A stretch of 64,000 bases of DNA from Actinoalloteichus fjordicus (GCF_001941625.1 NZ_CP016076.1:868001-932000), one strand, 5' to 3'; shown: positions 56,344 to 64,000, counted from the first letter of the stretch. Notes: generated by a model from the letters alone, not told the origin. Made by a program: numbers and translations.

Positions 56344-57258
56344 CGTGCTCATCCTGGCGTTGGACGCCCCGTTCCTAGGGATCCCGCCGCTGCTTGCGCC
56401 GGAGACGCTTCCGAACCTGGTGCTGGTGCCGCGTTCCACCGCCCGCATCCACGCCCCGACCGATCGCGAGCGCATCGCCTGGGAGTCCTACGGGTTGCTC
56501 ACCGCAGCCGAACACGGCAGCACCATTGCCACGATCTCCCAGTTCATGCATACCCACCTCGGGCGCGAATACCACATCCCCGACCACGCGCTTCGCGGAC
56601 TGCCGGATGGGCTCAGCCCCTCGGACTGGCAGCTCAGCCTGCCCGCTGATCTTCCGGAACCGGCGTCGGCCGGATTCTTGTTCTCGATGGGCCGCGCCGT
56701 GCCTTACAAGGGATTCGATGACCTTCTCGACGCACTCACCGTTCTGCGCGCACAAGGCACCGCAGTCCCACACCTGGTGCTCGCTGCGGTCACCGACCAT
56801 CCCGAACCCGGCGACTACCAACACCAGCTCGCCCGCACCATCGCCCGGCGGTGTCTGGACGTCACCCTGCTCACCCGGTTCGATCCCGACATCCGCTGCA
56901 TGCTCGTTCACCCGGCCCTCGCCGCAGTGGTGGTGCCTTCGCGCGCTGAACCCTTCGGCCGTGTGTGCCTCTGGAGTCCTATGCCGCCGGAGCCGCTCCG
57001 GTCATAGCCACCACCGCTGGAGGGTTGGCCGAGCAAGTCGTCGACGGACGCACCGGATTCTCCGCCGCACCGAACAATCCAGTAAGCCTGGCCGCCGCCA
57101 TCCGGCGTGGGCTTGCGCTCACTCCGGCCGGCCGCGACCGGATGCGTGATCGGGGCCGTCAATTCGCTGCGGCACACCATGACCACCCGCAGGCCGTCCG
57201 GATCTTCCTCGGACAGGTCGCACCGTGGCTCACCACGTCCGTCAGTCAGTCCACGTAG
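56344..57258 (+). pseudogene. Glycosyltransferase family 4 remnant, frameshifted
   Basis: The readable part begins near GTG 56344 (LILALDAPFLGIPPLL), that is, in the middle of a normal GT4 protein: the first Rossmann half is missing. It continues with TIATISQFMHTHLGREYHIP, LFSMGRAVPYKGFDDLLDAL and VVPSRAEPFGR. There the frame shifts at GTGTGTG (56961-56967). Removing one GT restores VPLESYAAGAAPVIATTAGG and LAEQVVDGRTGFSA, the conserved nucleotide-sugar motif of GT-B enzymes, up to the stop at 57258. An open frame runs 5' to 55958, but that part is antisense to the 120-codon gene. The 3' end overlaps the convergent NUDIX gene by 13 bp. Confidence 0.7.
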
Positions 57259-57752
57259 GACGCGGGCGCGGTCGGGTAGTAGACCGGGAGTCCCCACCAG
57301 TGCGCGGCGATCCGCGCTGCTGCCTGTGCCTGTGCTTGTCCCGACCGGCCCCACCTCAACAGACCGGGTGCCGTGTCTAGCGAGGTCATCAACCGGCCGA
57401 ACAACCGACCACCATCAGGATCGGGGTGACGTGGACGGAACTCGCCGATCCGGCCGACGGCACGCACCAATGCACGCCAGTGGCCGTTGCGCTGCACCTG
57501 TTCATAGCCGAGGAAGACCACATCGACCACCGTGACCTGGGATTCTTCCAGTGCCTCGCGCACGAGCGTGGCCACCGGGTCCGCATCGGCAAGCTCGGGG
57601 GAACCGCCGGGCAGATTAAATCCGTCCCCGGTTTCCTGCACCAGCACTCGGCCCACATCGTCCAGCAGCCAACCGTAGACCTGTGCCACCGGCAATCCGC
57701 CTGGAACCGGCTTCGGACACCATGCGAAGTCGCGCTCGGCGATCGCTGCCAT
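57246..57752 (-). CDS. NUDIX hydrolase
   Basis: The protein has 168 residues from ATG 57752. The NUDIX box is GGSPELADADPVATLVREALEES..., where REALEE is intact but the usual Gly after EE is Ser. The spacing between the first Gly and RE is also longer than the standard, a variant seen in some actinobacterial NUDIX proteins. Such enzymes hydrolyse nucleoside diphosphate-linked compounds. Position beside a GT4 gene and an XRE regulator suggests a small conserved module for nucleotide-sugar metabolism, of which the other members have decayed here. A frame to 57878 upstream runs antisense over the thiQ fragment and is not used. Confidence 0.78.
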   Translation of the reverse strand: MAAIAERDFAWCPKPVPGGLPVAQVYGWLLDDVGRVLVQETGDGFNLPGGSPELADADPVATLVREALEESQVTVVDVVFLGYEQVQRNGHWRALVRAVGRIGEFRPRHPDPDGGRLFGRLMTSLDTAPGLLRWGRSGQAQAQAAARIAAHWWGLPVYYPTAPASYVD

Positions 57753-57821
57753 GACTGCCGATCGTAGCCACCGATCCGCAGCCCAGCGCCGAGCCTCGCC
57801 GATCGACCCGGTGGACTCGCT

Positions 57822-57948
57822 GCGTACCACGTGCACCACCACGCTGGCGGTGACGCACGACCACGATGGTGCCCTCATCTTGGCCGATCGAGTTGCCGTG
57901 ATGCACGAGGGCAGGCTGATTCAGATCGGCCGTCCGATGAGGTCTGAC
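57822..57948 (+). pseudogene. Fragment of a thiQ-like ATPase gene
   Basis: Translation gives LRTTCTTTLAVTHDHDGALI and then LADRVAVMHEGRLIQIG, nearly the same as residues 175-215 of the intact ThiQ (LRTTSTTTLVVTHDHDEAFT, LADRVAVMDEGRLLQIG). After IGRP the frame breaks, although GATGAGGTCTG still matches the DEVW codons. Only about 125 bp are left. It stands in direct orientation 4.3 kb from the corresponding part of thiQ, on the other side of the decayed block. Confidence 0.8.
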
Positions 57949-57969
57949 GCAACCCATCCCGACGGCCGC

Positions 57970-59160
57970 TCAGCCGGTCAGCACGACCGGGAGGACGACG
58001 AGTCGGTTTCCCTGAATCCCGCCCAGGCCCGACTGCCGGAGTCCGCCGTGCGGGACGGTGAGCCGGGCCCGAGGGAAGTCCTGGCGAAGCACCGTGGCCA
58101 CCGCGCGCAGTTCGAGCAGCGCGAGCTGCGCCCCGATGCAGAAGTGGGCGCCCGCACCGAAGGTGAGGTCCGGGCCGGGGGAGCGAGCCGGAGCGGTGTC
58201 GATGCCCTGGATGTCGATGAGCACGGGTGCCCTGGCGGGCAGGCGCACACCCGCGAGTTCGATCTCCGTCGTGGTGAACCTCCAGAGGGTGAACGGCGCA
58301 GGCGGGTTCCGCCGCAGCGTCTCGCGGACCAGCTCGTCGACGGAGCCCGGCCCCGAGGCTAGGACGTTCTCGTTCCCCCCGGCGCCGGGGTCGTCGCGCT
58401 CGCCGAGCAGTCGCGCGATCAGGAAGCCGATGGAGGCGTCGGTGGTGAGCTGACCGGCGAAGATCAACCCGAACAGGTGGTAGTGCAGCTCCTGCGGCGT
58501 CGTGCCCGCAGGCATTCGATCGCGCAGTTCGGCGGCGAGGCCCCTCCCACCGTCCTGGAGTCCGGCGGCGGCGAGACCGGCGATCGCCGCGATGGCCTCC
58601 TGCTGCGCGTCCGGCTCGTCGTCGAGCATCCGTCGGCAGGCGTCGATGGCCTCGTCGAGGCGATCGAGCGGGATGCCGAGCAGGTCGAGCAGGACGGTGA
58701 GGGGATAGCGGATGGTGAAGTCCGCCATCAGATCGACCACCGCGCCGTGCGCGGCGATCCCGGTGAGCAGCTGTCTGGCGATGGCGTGAATCCGGGGGGA
58801 CTGTTCGCCGATCCTGCGGGCGCTGAAGAGCGGAGCGTGGGCGCGGCGCAGCCGAGCGTGCTCGGGACCGTCCAGGGTGGTGAGGGAGGGCTGCTCTGCG
58901 GCGGTCTGCTCGAGCCCGGCGGTCATTCGATCCCAGTACAGGGGTGCCATCGCGGGGTCCTTGACGATCTGGGGATGAGCACAGACTTCCCTGGCCAGGG
59001 CCTCCTCGGTCACGATCCACGCCGGGCCGCCTGCGGGGGCGGTGACCTGGACGATCGGCCCGGCCTGGCGCAACGCGGTGCGCACCGGGTCGGGCGCGGT
59101 GATGCTGCGCGTGGTCGGAGTGAACGGTGCGATGTGGTCGCGATCCGGGACGGCGGTCAT
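57970..59160 (-). CDS. Cytochrome P450
   Basis: The protein has 396 residues, typical for soluble bacterial P450s. The haem-binding loop FGAGAHFCIG has the ligand Cys341. The K-helix ETLRR (ExxR) is present. In the I-helix the usual acid-alcohol pair (GxDT/ET) reads GLIFAGQLTTDAS, with Gln-Leu-Thr-Thr, which departs from the consensus Glu/Asp-Thr and may affect proton delivery. It needs ferredoxin and a reductase; none is adjacent. The gene is followed by a divergently controlled exporter gene upstream (59230-60843, same strand), so the pair may modify and export or detoxify a compound under MarR control. The substrate is unknown. Confidence 0.93.
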   Translation of the reverse strand: MTAVPDRDHIAPFTPTTRSITAPDPVRTALRQAGPIVQVTAPAGGPAWIVTEEALAREVCAHPQIVKDPAMAPLYWDRMTAGLEQTAAEQPSLTTLDGPEHARLRRAHAPLFSARRIGEQSPRIHAIARQLLTGIAAHGAVVDLMADFTIRYPLTVLLDLLGIPLDRLDEAIDACRRMLDDEPDAQQEAIAAIAGLAAAGLQDGGRGLAAELRDRMPAGTTPQELHYHLFGLIFAGQLTTDASIGFLIARLLGERDDPGAGGNENVLASGPGSVDELVRETLRRNPPAPFTLWRFTTTEIELAGVRLPARAPVLIDIQGIDTAPARSPGPDLTFGAGAHFCIGAQLALLELRAVATVLRQDFPRARLTVPHGGLRQSGLGGIQGNRLVVLPVVLTG

Positions 59161-59229
59161 GGTGTCTCTCCCTCGGGGCGATGCGGGGTCGGGTGCAGCG
59201 GTCTCGTCGAGACGAGGTGACGGGCGAGA

Positions 59230-60843
59230 TCAGGACCGGGCTCGGTCGGCGGGCCGGCCGGCCTCCCTCGGCCTCGGCATGGTCGCGGCGGGGATGAGCG
59301 TGGTGGCCACCAGACCGAGTACGAGCAGACCGACGGCGAGGTGGCTGACTACGGAGACGCCCCGGGACATCGCCGCGTCGGCGGCCTGGGCGACCGCGAC
59401 AGTGTCCGGGTCGGCGGCCAGGCGCGCGATCACCGCACCCGCGCTGTCGGTGACCTGGGCGGCGAACTGATCGGACTCGCCGGGCGGTGTCCCGGCGGCG
59501 GTCAGGCGACGGTGTAGGTCGCCGCTGAGGGTGCTGAAGAACGCGGTGGTCAGCGCCGCGATGCCGAGGGCGGAGCCCAGCTCGCGCGCGGCGCTCGACA
59601 CGGCGGAGCCCTGGTTGGCGCTGCGGGCGGGCACGTCGGCGAGGACGACGTTGGTGACCTGGGCGGTGGCGAAGCCGACGCCGACGCCGTAGACGAACAG
59701 CGATGCCGCGATCACCCACCACGAGCTGTCGGTGGCGGCCGTCCAGCCCAACACGGCGAGCCCCGCGATCTCCAGGGCCAGCCCGAGACGGACGAGCCCC
59801 AGCGGTGAGACGGCGGACATCCCGAACGCAGCACCGCTGGCCACGAGACTCCCCACGGCCAGCGGCAGGAGGGCTAGGCCTGCCTGGAGCGCGCTGTAGT
59901 CGAGGGTGAACTGAAGCCACAGCGGCAGCACCGCCACGATCCCGAACTCGCCCATGCTGATGATCAGCGCGGCGATGCTGCCGTTGCGAAACGAGCTGAT
60001 CGAGAACAGCCGTGCGTCCATCAGCGGCTGTCGGGTGCCTGCCCGGCCGAGGGCGAGCTGCCGCCGCACGAAGAGGACCAGGGCCGCCGTCGCCGTCAGC
60101 AGCGCCACCAGGACCGGGGACGGCCCGCGATCCCAGGTCAGCCCCGCGACCGTCAACGGTGTGACGGTGGTGAACCAGCCGTAGACGCGACCCTCGACGA
60201 GGGCGAAGGCCAACAGGCCGAGCCCGATGATCGACAGCACTGCGCCGGGGACGTCGATGCGACCCCGGCTGCGCGGTGACGGCGGAAGGAACGCGCGGAC
60301 GCCGAGCACGATCAGCACCCCGAGCGGGATGTTGATGCCGAACGCCCATCGCCAGGAGATCTCGGCGAGAAGGCCGCCCAGCAGCGGACCGAGCGCCGCG
60401 GCCGCTCCGATCGTCGATCCCCACACTGCGAAGGCCCGCCCTCGGTCCCGACCGGTGAAGGCGGCGTTCATCAACGCCAGCGACGTCGGCAGGATCAGTG
60501 ACGCCGCCGTGCCCTGAAGGACTCGCGCCGTCAGCAGCGCCTCGCCCCCGGGTGCGAGTGCCGCGAGCACACTCGCCGCGCTGAACGCCGTGACGCCGAC
60601 GAGGAAGACCCGCCGGGCGCCCACCAGGTCCGCGATGCGGCCGACCAGCAGCAACAGCGCGGCGAAGACGATGACATAGGACTCCTGGATCCACTGGACG
60701 TCGCTCGAGCCGATGCCGAGGTCGTCGATGATCGACGGGACGATCACCGTGACGATCGTGGTGTCGACCACGATCAACGCCACCCCGAGAGTGACCGCGA
60801 TCAAGCCGAGCCAACGATGCATCGGCGGGTGCTGGGCGGTCAT
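59230..60843 (-). CDS. MFS transporter, DHA2 (EmrB/QacA) family
   Basis: The protein has 537 residues and fourteen predicted helices, the DHA2 plan. Motif D1 is near the first helix (VDTTIVTVIVPSI), motif A after helix 2 (GRIADLVGARRVFL) and motif C in helix 5 (GPLLGGLLAEISWRWAFGIN). These proteins export drugs or metabolites using the proton gradient. The ATG at 60843 has AAGGGGA upstream. It diverges from marR across about 110 bp with a palindromic operator, so it is probably induced by a ligand of MarR. The P450 gene begins 69 bp downstream on the same strand and may share the transcript. Confidence 0.94.
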   Translation of the reverse strand: MTAQHPPMHRWLGLIAVTLGVALIVVDTTIVTVIVPSIIDDLGIGSSDVQWIQESYVIVFAALLLLVGRIADLVGARRVFLVGVTAFSAASVLAALAPGGEALLTARVLQGTAASLILPTSLALMNAAFTGRDRGRAFAVWGSTIGAAAALGPLLGGLLAEISWRWAFGINIPLGVLIVLGVRAFLPPSPRSRGRIDVPGAVLSIIGLGLLAFALVEGRVYGWFTTVTPLTVAGLTWDRGPSPVLVALLTATAALVLFVRRQLALGRAGTRQPLMDARLFSISSFRNGSIAALIISMGEFGIVAVLPLWLQFTLDYSALQAGLALLPLAVGSLVASGAAFGMSAVSPLGLVRLGLALEIAGLAVLGWTAATDSSWWVIAASLFVYGVGVGFATAQVTNVVLADVPARSANQGSAVSSAARELGSALGIAALTTAFFSTLSGDLHRRLTAAGTPPGESDQFAAQVTDSAGAVIARLAADPDTVAVAQAADAAMSRGVSVVSHLAVGLLVLGLVATTLIPAATMPRPREAGRPADRARS

Positions 60844-60856
60844 ATTTCCCCTTCGC

Positions 60857-60879
60857 CATGAAGTAACTTCACCATGAAG
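60857..60879. promoter_or_regulatory. MarR operator
   Basis: GAAGT-A-ACTTC (60860-60870) is a perfect palindrome. CATGAAG occurs on each side in direct orientation (60857-60863 and 60873-60879), and ACTTCA-CCA-TGAAG adds another overlapping inverted repeat. The site is 14 bp before the exporter start and about 80 bp before marR, so a bound repressor would shut both. Confidence 0.75.
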
Positions 60880-60955
60880 GTAAATCCGAGGACGGTAGAT
60901 TGTCAACGCGCGCAGTCGGGTGTGGACGGCGGCAAAACGGGAGGCGGAACGGCGG

Positions 60956-61477
60956 ATGACAGCGGGACCACGGCCGGAGGACGTCGGCGCGCACTCCGCC
61001 CGGCTCATGGACGGGCTGCGGGCCTTCGGCGCCAACTACACGGAGTTCACCGGCCGATTCGCCACCTGGCTGGGGCTGCACTCGACCGACGCCACCGCAC
61101 TCGTCGAGATCCTCTACGCCGAGGACAAGGGCACGCCGTTGTCGCCGAGCCAGGTCGGCGAGCGGCTCGCGCTGACCTCGGGCGCCACGACGAACCTGCT
61201 CAACCGCCTGGAGCGGCTCGGCCACATCGTCCGCACCAGGGAACACGCCGACCGGCGCATCGTGACCCTGCGCAGCAGCTCACGCATCGAGGGACCCGCC
61301 CGCGAGTTCTTCGCCGCCCTGAGCAGCAGGCTCGACAGCCTGGTCGCCCAGTACCCGCCCGAGCAGCTCGACGAGTTCGACGGCTTCCTCCGCCGCCTCC
61401 GCGACACGATGAACGACCTGCTCGCCGAGCCCGTTCCGCCGAGGACTCCCGGCGAGGGCGAGGTGGAGGGGTCTTAG
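60956..61477 (+). CDS. MarR-family transcriptional regulator
   Basis: The protein has 173 residues if ATG 60956 is the start (GGGAGG about 9 bases upstream); GTG 60920 would add 12. The winged helix (about 45-115) shows LSPSQVGERLALTSGATTNLLNRLE (split helix-turn-helix) and the wing REHADRRIVTLR, with the conserved DRR. Helices at both ends form the dimer. It very likely represses the divergent DHA2 exporter and itself through the operator at 60857-60879. Its stop codon TAG is at 61475-61477: the TA belongs to the target-site duplication and the G is the first base of the MITE. The last residues may thus differ from those of the ancestral protein. Confidence 0.92.
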   Translation: MTAGPRPEDVGAHSARLMDGLRAFGANYTEFTGRFATWLGLHSTDATALVEILYAEDKGTPLSPSQVGERLALTSGATTNLLNRLERLGHIVRTREHADRRIVTLRSSSRIEGPAREFFAALSSRLDSLVAQYPPEQLDEFDGFLRRLRDTMNDLLAEPVPPRTPGEGEVEGS

Positions 61478-61636
61478 AGCCTGTTTTTGATCCCCCTCCG
61501 TCGTGAGCGGGGATCAGCGTGGATGAGCTGCAAGGCGGAGGAAGGAGACATAACGGAGTTATGTTGACTGACGACAACGCCGCAGATCGCCGCGCTGGCC
61601 CCGCGCAACAGGAAAGCGGGGATCAAGAACAGGCTC
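61477..61636. mobile_element. 160-bp MITE with inverted repeats and TTA target duplication
   Basis: GAGCCTGTTTTTGATCCCC (61477-61495) is matched at the right end by its complement with one mismatch (GGGGATCAAGAACAGGCTC, 61618-61636). TTA lies directly before the left end (61474-61476) and after the right end (61637-61639), a 3-bp target duplication like those of some IS5-family groups. The element codes for nothing. Its centre has the hairpin ACATAAC-GGA-GTTATGT (61548-61564). It is likely moved by a transposase encoded elsewhere. A rearranged relative lies at 6387-6466. Confidence 0.85.
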
Positions 61637-61810
61637 TTAGGGTGCGTGGGGTCGTCGGCTCCGTCAGCGGGTACGACCGTGGGCGGTGCGCCTGCGATGG
61701 GGGTCGTAGTCGCGAGACCTGATCGGGGACACAGCGAACGCCCATGAACGTCGAGAGATCCGCGAGGGTCGCTGCCCGATGGCCCGATCCTTCAGCGGCG
61801 ACCGCGTCTC

Positions 61811-63037
61811 CTAGGTGGAGATCCGCACCGCGTACTCCTTCACCTGCCCGAACAGCCGGAGCAGTTCGGTAGGTGCTGCGGTGAGGAGTCGGCTGCGTAG
61901 TCCGGTGGGTGCTAGCGCCAGGAGACGAAATCTCTGCCGCAGCACCCAACGCCCGAATCGACCAGGTCCGAGTTGGCTGTGCAACAGCGCCGGGCCGATC
62001 TCCTGCCACCTGCCGACGACGTCGCGCATCTCCTGCTCGTATCGGGCGAAGCCCAGTCGGTGATCGCCGTCCGCAGCGGCCAGCTCGCCTGCCAGGACGT
62101 GCGCCCCCATGATCGCCAGCGTCGCCCCGCAGCTGACGGCGCCGCCGGTCGCGTAGCCCGCGTCGCCGACCAGGGTCGTCCGCCCGCGCGACCAGGTGTC
62201 CATCCGCACCTGACTGACGGCGCCGAAGCGGAACGCTTCGGCGCCCGCACGATGATCGAGCACCTTGGCTGTCTCCTCGTCCGCATCGGCGAAGGCGGCG
62301 TGGATCAGCCGTCGCTGGTCAGCGGGGTCTCGGAGGTCCGACTCCGGCTGCTCGTCTGCCAGGAAGACGGCCACCGTCAGTGCTCGACCGGAATCGTCGC
62401 GGGGATATCCGATGACGGAACGGCCGGGCGAGTGCTGCATCGAGAGACGGTCGACCGCGCGCGATTCGTCCAGATGCCTGATGACGCATTGATACGCGCC
62501 GAGATGGCGTTCGTGCCGGGCGCTCGCGCCGAAAGCCAGCTCCCGCACCTTGGAGTGCAGTCCGTCGGCGCCGATGACCAGGTGGAACTCGCGTGGGTCG
62601 CTGCGGTCGAAGGTGACGTGAACCCCGTCGGAGTGTTCTTCGAGGTGTTGGATCGAGTCGTCGAAGAGGTGCTCGACGTCTGGTGTGGATCGTCGATGCA
62701 GGATCTCGACCAGGTCGTCCCGCATGATCTCGATGTGTCGATCGGAGCTGCCACCCGTGATGGCCGTGATATCGACATCGATCGCACGGCCCTTCGGACC
62801 GAGGTGGGAGATCGTCTTGATCGCGGTGCGCGCCTGCCACACCGAGCCGAGTACACCGAGGTCGTGGAGGACGTCGACGGCGGGGCCGTAGATGTCTGCC
62901 TCGACGCCCGGAACTCCCGGTGCGGGCATCCGGTCGACGACGGTCGGATTGAATCCGTGCCGTCTCAGCATGCAGGCCAGGACCGGCCCTGCGATACCCG
63001 CGCCGGAGATCAGGATGTCGGTATTCGTGGGTGCCAT
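61811..63037 (-). CDS. FAD-dependent monooxygenase
   Basis: The protein has 408 residues from ATG 63037 with GGGAG 8 bases upstream. The N-terminal dinucleotide-binding motif ISGAGIAGPVLACML (residues 9-23), the FAD/NADPH motif VIGADGLHSKVREL (near 165-180) and the later LVGDAGYATGG (near 290) define the class A flavoprotein hydroxylases (UbiH/TetX-like). Such enzymes hydroxylate aromatic or polyketide compounds, including antibiotics. The C-terminal 80 residues are basic and helical. An inverted repeat at 63075-63091 suggests a dedicated repressor. The substrate is unknown. Nearby genes for P450, exporter and ABC-2 permease suggest natural-product or xenobiotic chemistry. Confidence 0.9.
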   Translation of the reverse strand: MAPTNTDILISGAGIAGPVLACMLRRHGFNPTVVDRMPAPGVPGVEADIYGPAVDVLHDLGVLGSVWQARTAIKTISHLGPKGRAIDVDITAITGGSSDRHIEIMRDDLVEILHRRSTPDVEHLFDDSIQHLEEHSDGVHVTFDRSDPREFHLVIGADGLHSKVRELAFGASARHERHLGAYQCVIRHLDESRAVDRLSMQHSPGRSVIGYPRDDSGRALTVAVFLADEQPESDLRDPADQRRLIHAAFADADEETAKVLDHRAGAEAFRFGAVSQVRMDTWSRGRTTLVGDAGYATGGAVSCGATLAIMGAHVLAGELAAADGDHRLGFARYEQEMRDVVGRWQEIGPALLHSQLGPGRFGRWVLRQRFRLLALAPTGLRSRLLTAAPTELLRLFGQVKEYAVRIST

Positions 63038-63074
63038 GCCTGGTGCTCCCTCAGCGCCGCGCATCTTCGGATCT

Positions 63075-63091
63075 TTCACCGAGAAGGTGAA
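63075..63091. promoter_or_regulatory. Inverted-repeat operator upstream of the monooxygenase gene
   Basis: TTCACC-N5-GGTGAA (63075-63080 and 63086-63091) is a perfect 6-bp inverted repeat about 38 bp before the start. The form is like TetR-family operators. No regulator gene is near, and the region to 63326 has no other gene. Confidence 0.55.
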
Positions 63092-63326
63092 TTGTGCGTC
63101 GATGCGCGGGAACGACCGCAGCCGGGATCCCCCTGTGAACGCCTCCGTCTCTTGTCTGCCCGGATTCCCGCCTGCCTCGGCGACCGACCCCCGACGACCG
63201 GTCGCCGAACCCCGGCGTGGCTGCCCGATCACGAAGAACCACAGCCGGAGTTGCCCGCAGGTCCCCCGGACGATCTGCGGGCACAGCACACGCCCGTCCC
63301 CGACGGGGCTCGCTCGATTCGGCCTC

Positions 63327-64000
63327 TCAGTAGTCCTTGGAGTTCATTCGCCACACCGTCAGCGAGAGGCCGATCAGGATGTAGCAGCCTGCCCGCCAGA
63401 GACTCGTGGTCAGGTCTGTGAAATCCATCGGATCTTCGATGACCGTGAGCTGTGCAGGCATCCAGCGATGGGTGAGGACCGCCGGATGCAACCACTCCAA
63501 CGACGGAAACCCGGTGACGAGCTGGAAACCGATGAACCCGCCCATCACGCTGGCCGTCACGACGATCGGTCGTTCGGTCGCCGAGGACACGGCCAGCGCG
63601 ATGGCGCCCACCGCGAAGACCTGGATCGTCGCCCAGCCTGCGATCAGCGCGATCCGCAGCAGCGATTCCCCGAGACCGACCGTGGCGCCGGAATCGGTGA
63701 TCATCGCGTCCCCGCCTAGAAGCAGGATGCCCACGATCAGGCCGACCACGACGACCACAGCCACTGACAGCGCGCTGAAGACGAAGAGGCTGATCGTCTT
63801 GACCAGGACCAGCCTGCCCCGGCTCACCGGTGCCAGCAGCAGCCCCCGCAGGGTGCCCGCAGCGGCCTCGCCCGCGAAGCTGTCCGCCGCGATCACGCTG
63901 ATCAGCAGTGGTAGCAGCAGCGCGAGCGACATGGTCAGCGCCATCACGCTGAGCAGCGCGCCGCTGCCGCTCACCGCCTCCATCAGGAAGTCGCCGCCGG
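63327..64000 (-). CDS. ABC-2 type transporter permease, 5' end beyond the window
   Basis: The open frame continues past the window's right edge (GGDFLMEAVSGSG precedes the first internal ATG at 63983). About 224 residues are visible, with at least five helices, for example MALTMSLALLLPLLISVIAA and SALSVAVVVVVGLIVGILLLG. Between the first two lies DSFAGEAAAGTLRGLLLAPVSRGRLVLVK, the motif of ABC-2 permeases of the NatB/ YhaP kind, where the coupling helix meets the ATPase. These proteins export drugs, Na+ or lipids. The ATPase gene should lie just outside. The stop is at 63327, and the C-terminus is WRMNSKDY. Confidence 0.88.
   Translation of the reverse strand, partial: GGDFLMEAVSGSGALLSVMALTMSLALLLPLLISVIAADSFAGEAAAGTLRGLLLAPVSRGRLVLVKTISLFVFSALSVAVVVVVGLIVGILLLGGDAMITDSGATVGLGESLLRIALIAGWATIQVFAVGAIALAVSSATERPIVVTASVMGGFIGFQLVTGFPSLEWLHPAVLTHRWMPAQLTVIEDPMDFTDLTTSLWRAGCYILIGLSLTVWRMNSKDY

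Noticed and set aside
57875-60859. A 994-codon minus-strand frame across the P450 and exporter genes
   Set aside because: Its product is Arg/Gly/Pro-rich without similarity and lies in another frame of two clear genes. It is a GC-bias shadow.

Overview
The window is one contiguous piece of a high-GC actinobacterial chromosome, most likely from the Pseudonocardiales. Support: coding third positions are almost always G or C, GTG starts are frequent, several genes look leaderless, and marker genes include a GuaB1-type enzyme, a WXG100 protein, a Rv1109c-like lipid-droplet protein, DUF4245 and DUF6542 proteins and a RamB regulator beside isocitrate lyase. From memory, the order phoH2 - fum - glpX - DUF4245 - xseB - xseA - Rv1109c-like - ispH - DUF6542 - ychF parallels the Rv1095-Rv1112 region of Mycobacterium tuberculosis. 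Other genes are interspersed in this backbone. No rRNA, tRNA or CRISPR array was seen.

1-12.1 kb: C-terminus of a thioredoxin-domain (DUF255) protein, an unknown Gly-rich protein, a hemolysin III membrane protein, a tiny secreted chaplin-like protein with a palindrome-rich upstream region, a DUF885-like zinc peptidase, a PIN-PhoH fusion, guaB1, a MocR regulator divergent from an EamA permease across a shared operator, and a secreted glycerophosphodiesterase. 12.2-25.5 kb: fumarase, type 2 ferredoxin-NADP reductase, a trypsin-like protease, glpX, DUF4245, an ECF sigma factor with a coupled membrane protein, the xse operon with an extra gene between xseA and xseB, and ispH. 26-35 kb: DUF6542, rmuC, sbcDC, a membrane protein, a cluster of simple repeats and ychF.

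35-49.8 kb: an Erm-type 23S rRNA methyltransferase with a leader hairpin, then a tightly coupled YbaB - WXG100 - unknown cassette followed by a frameshifted two-module gene (a possible type VII secretion-linked system), isocitrate lyase divergent from ramB, an ABC exporter divergent from a two-component system, and a pterin dehydratase. 49.9-54.1 kb: a TPP riboswitch followed by thiBPQ, a thiamine uptake operon.

54.1-58 kb is an accessory block rich in decay: an XRE regulator with an in-frame stop, a multiply frameshifted remnant, a 5'-truncated and frameshifted glycosyltransferase, a NUDIX gene and a broken copy of part of thiQ. 58-64 kb holds a cytochrome P450, a DHA2-type exporter and its divergent MarR regulator, a 160-bp MITE whose insertion supplies the last base of the marR stop codon, an FAD monooxygenase with its own operator, and the edge of an ABC-2 permease. 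A second, rearranged copy of the MITE lies at 6.4 kb.
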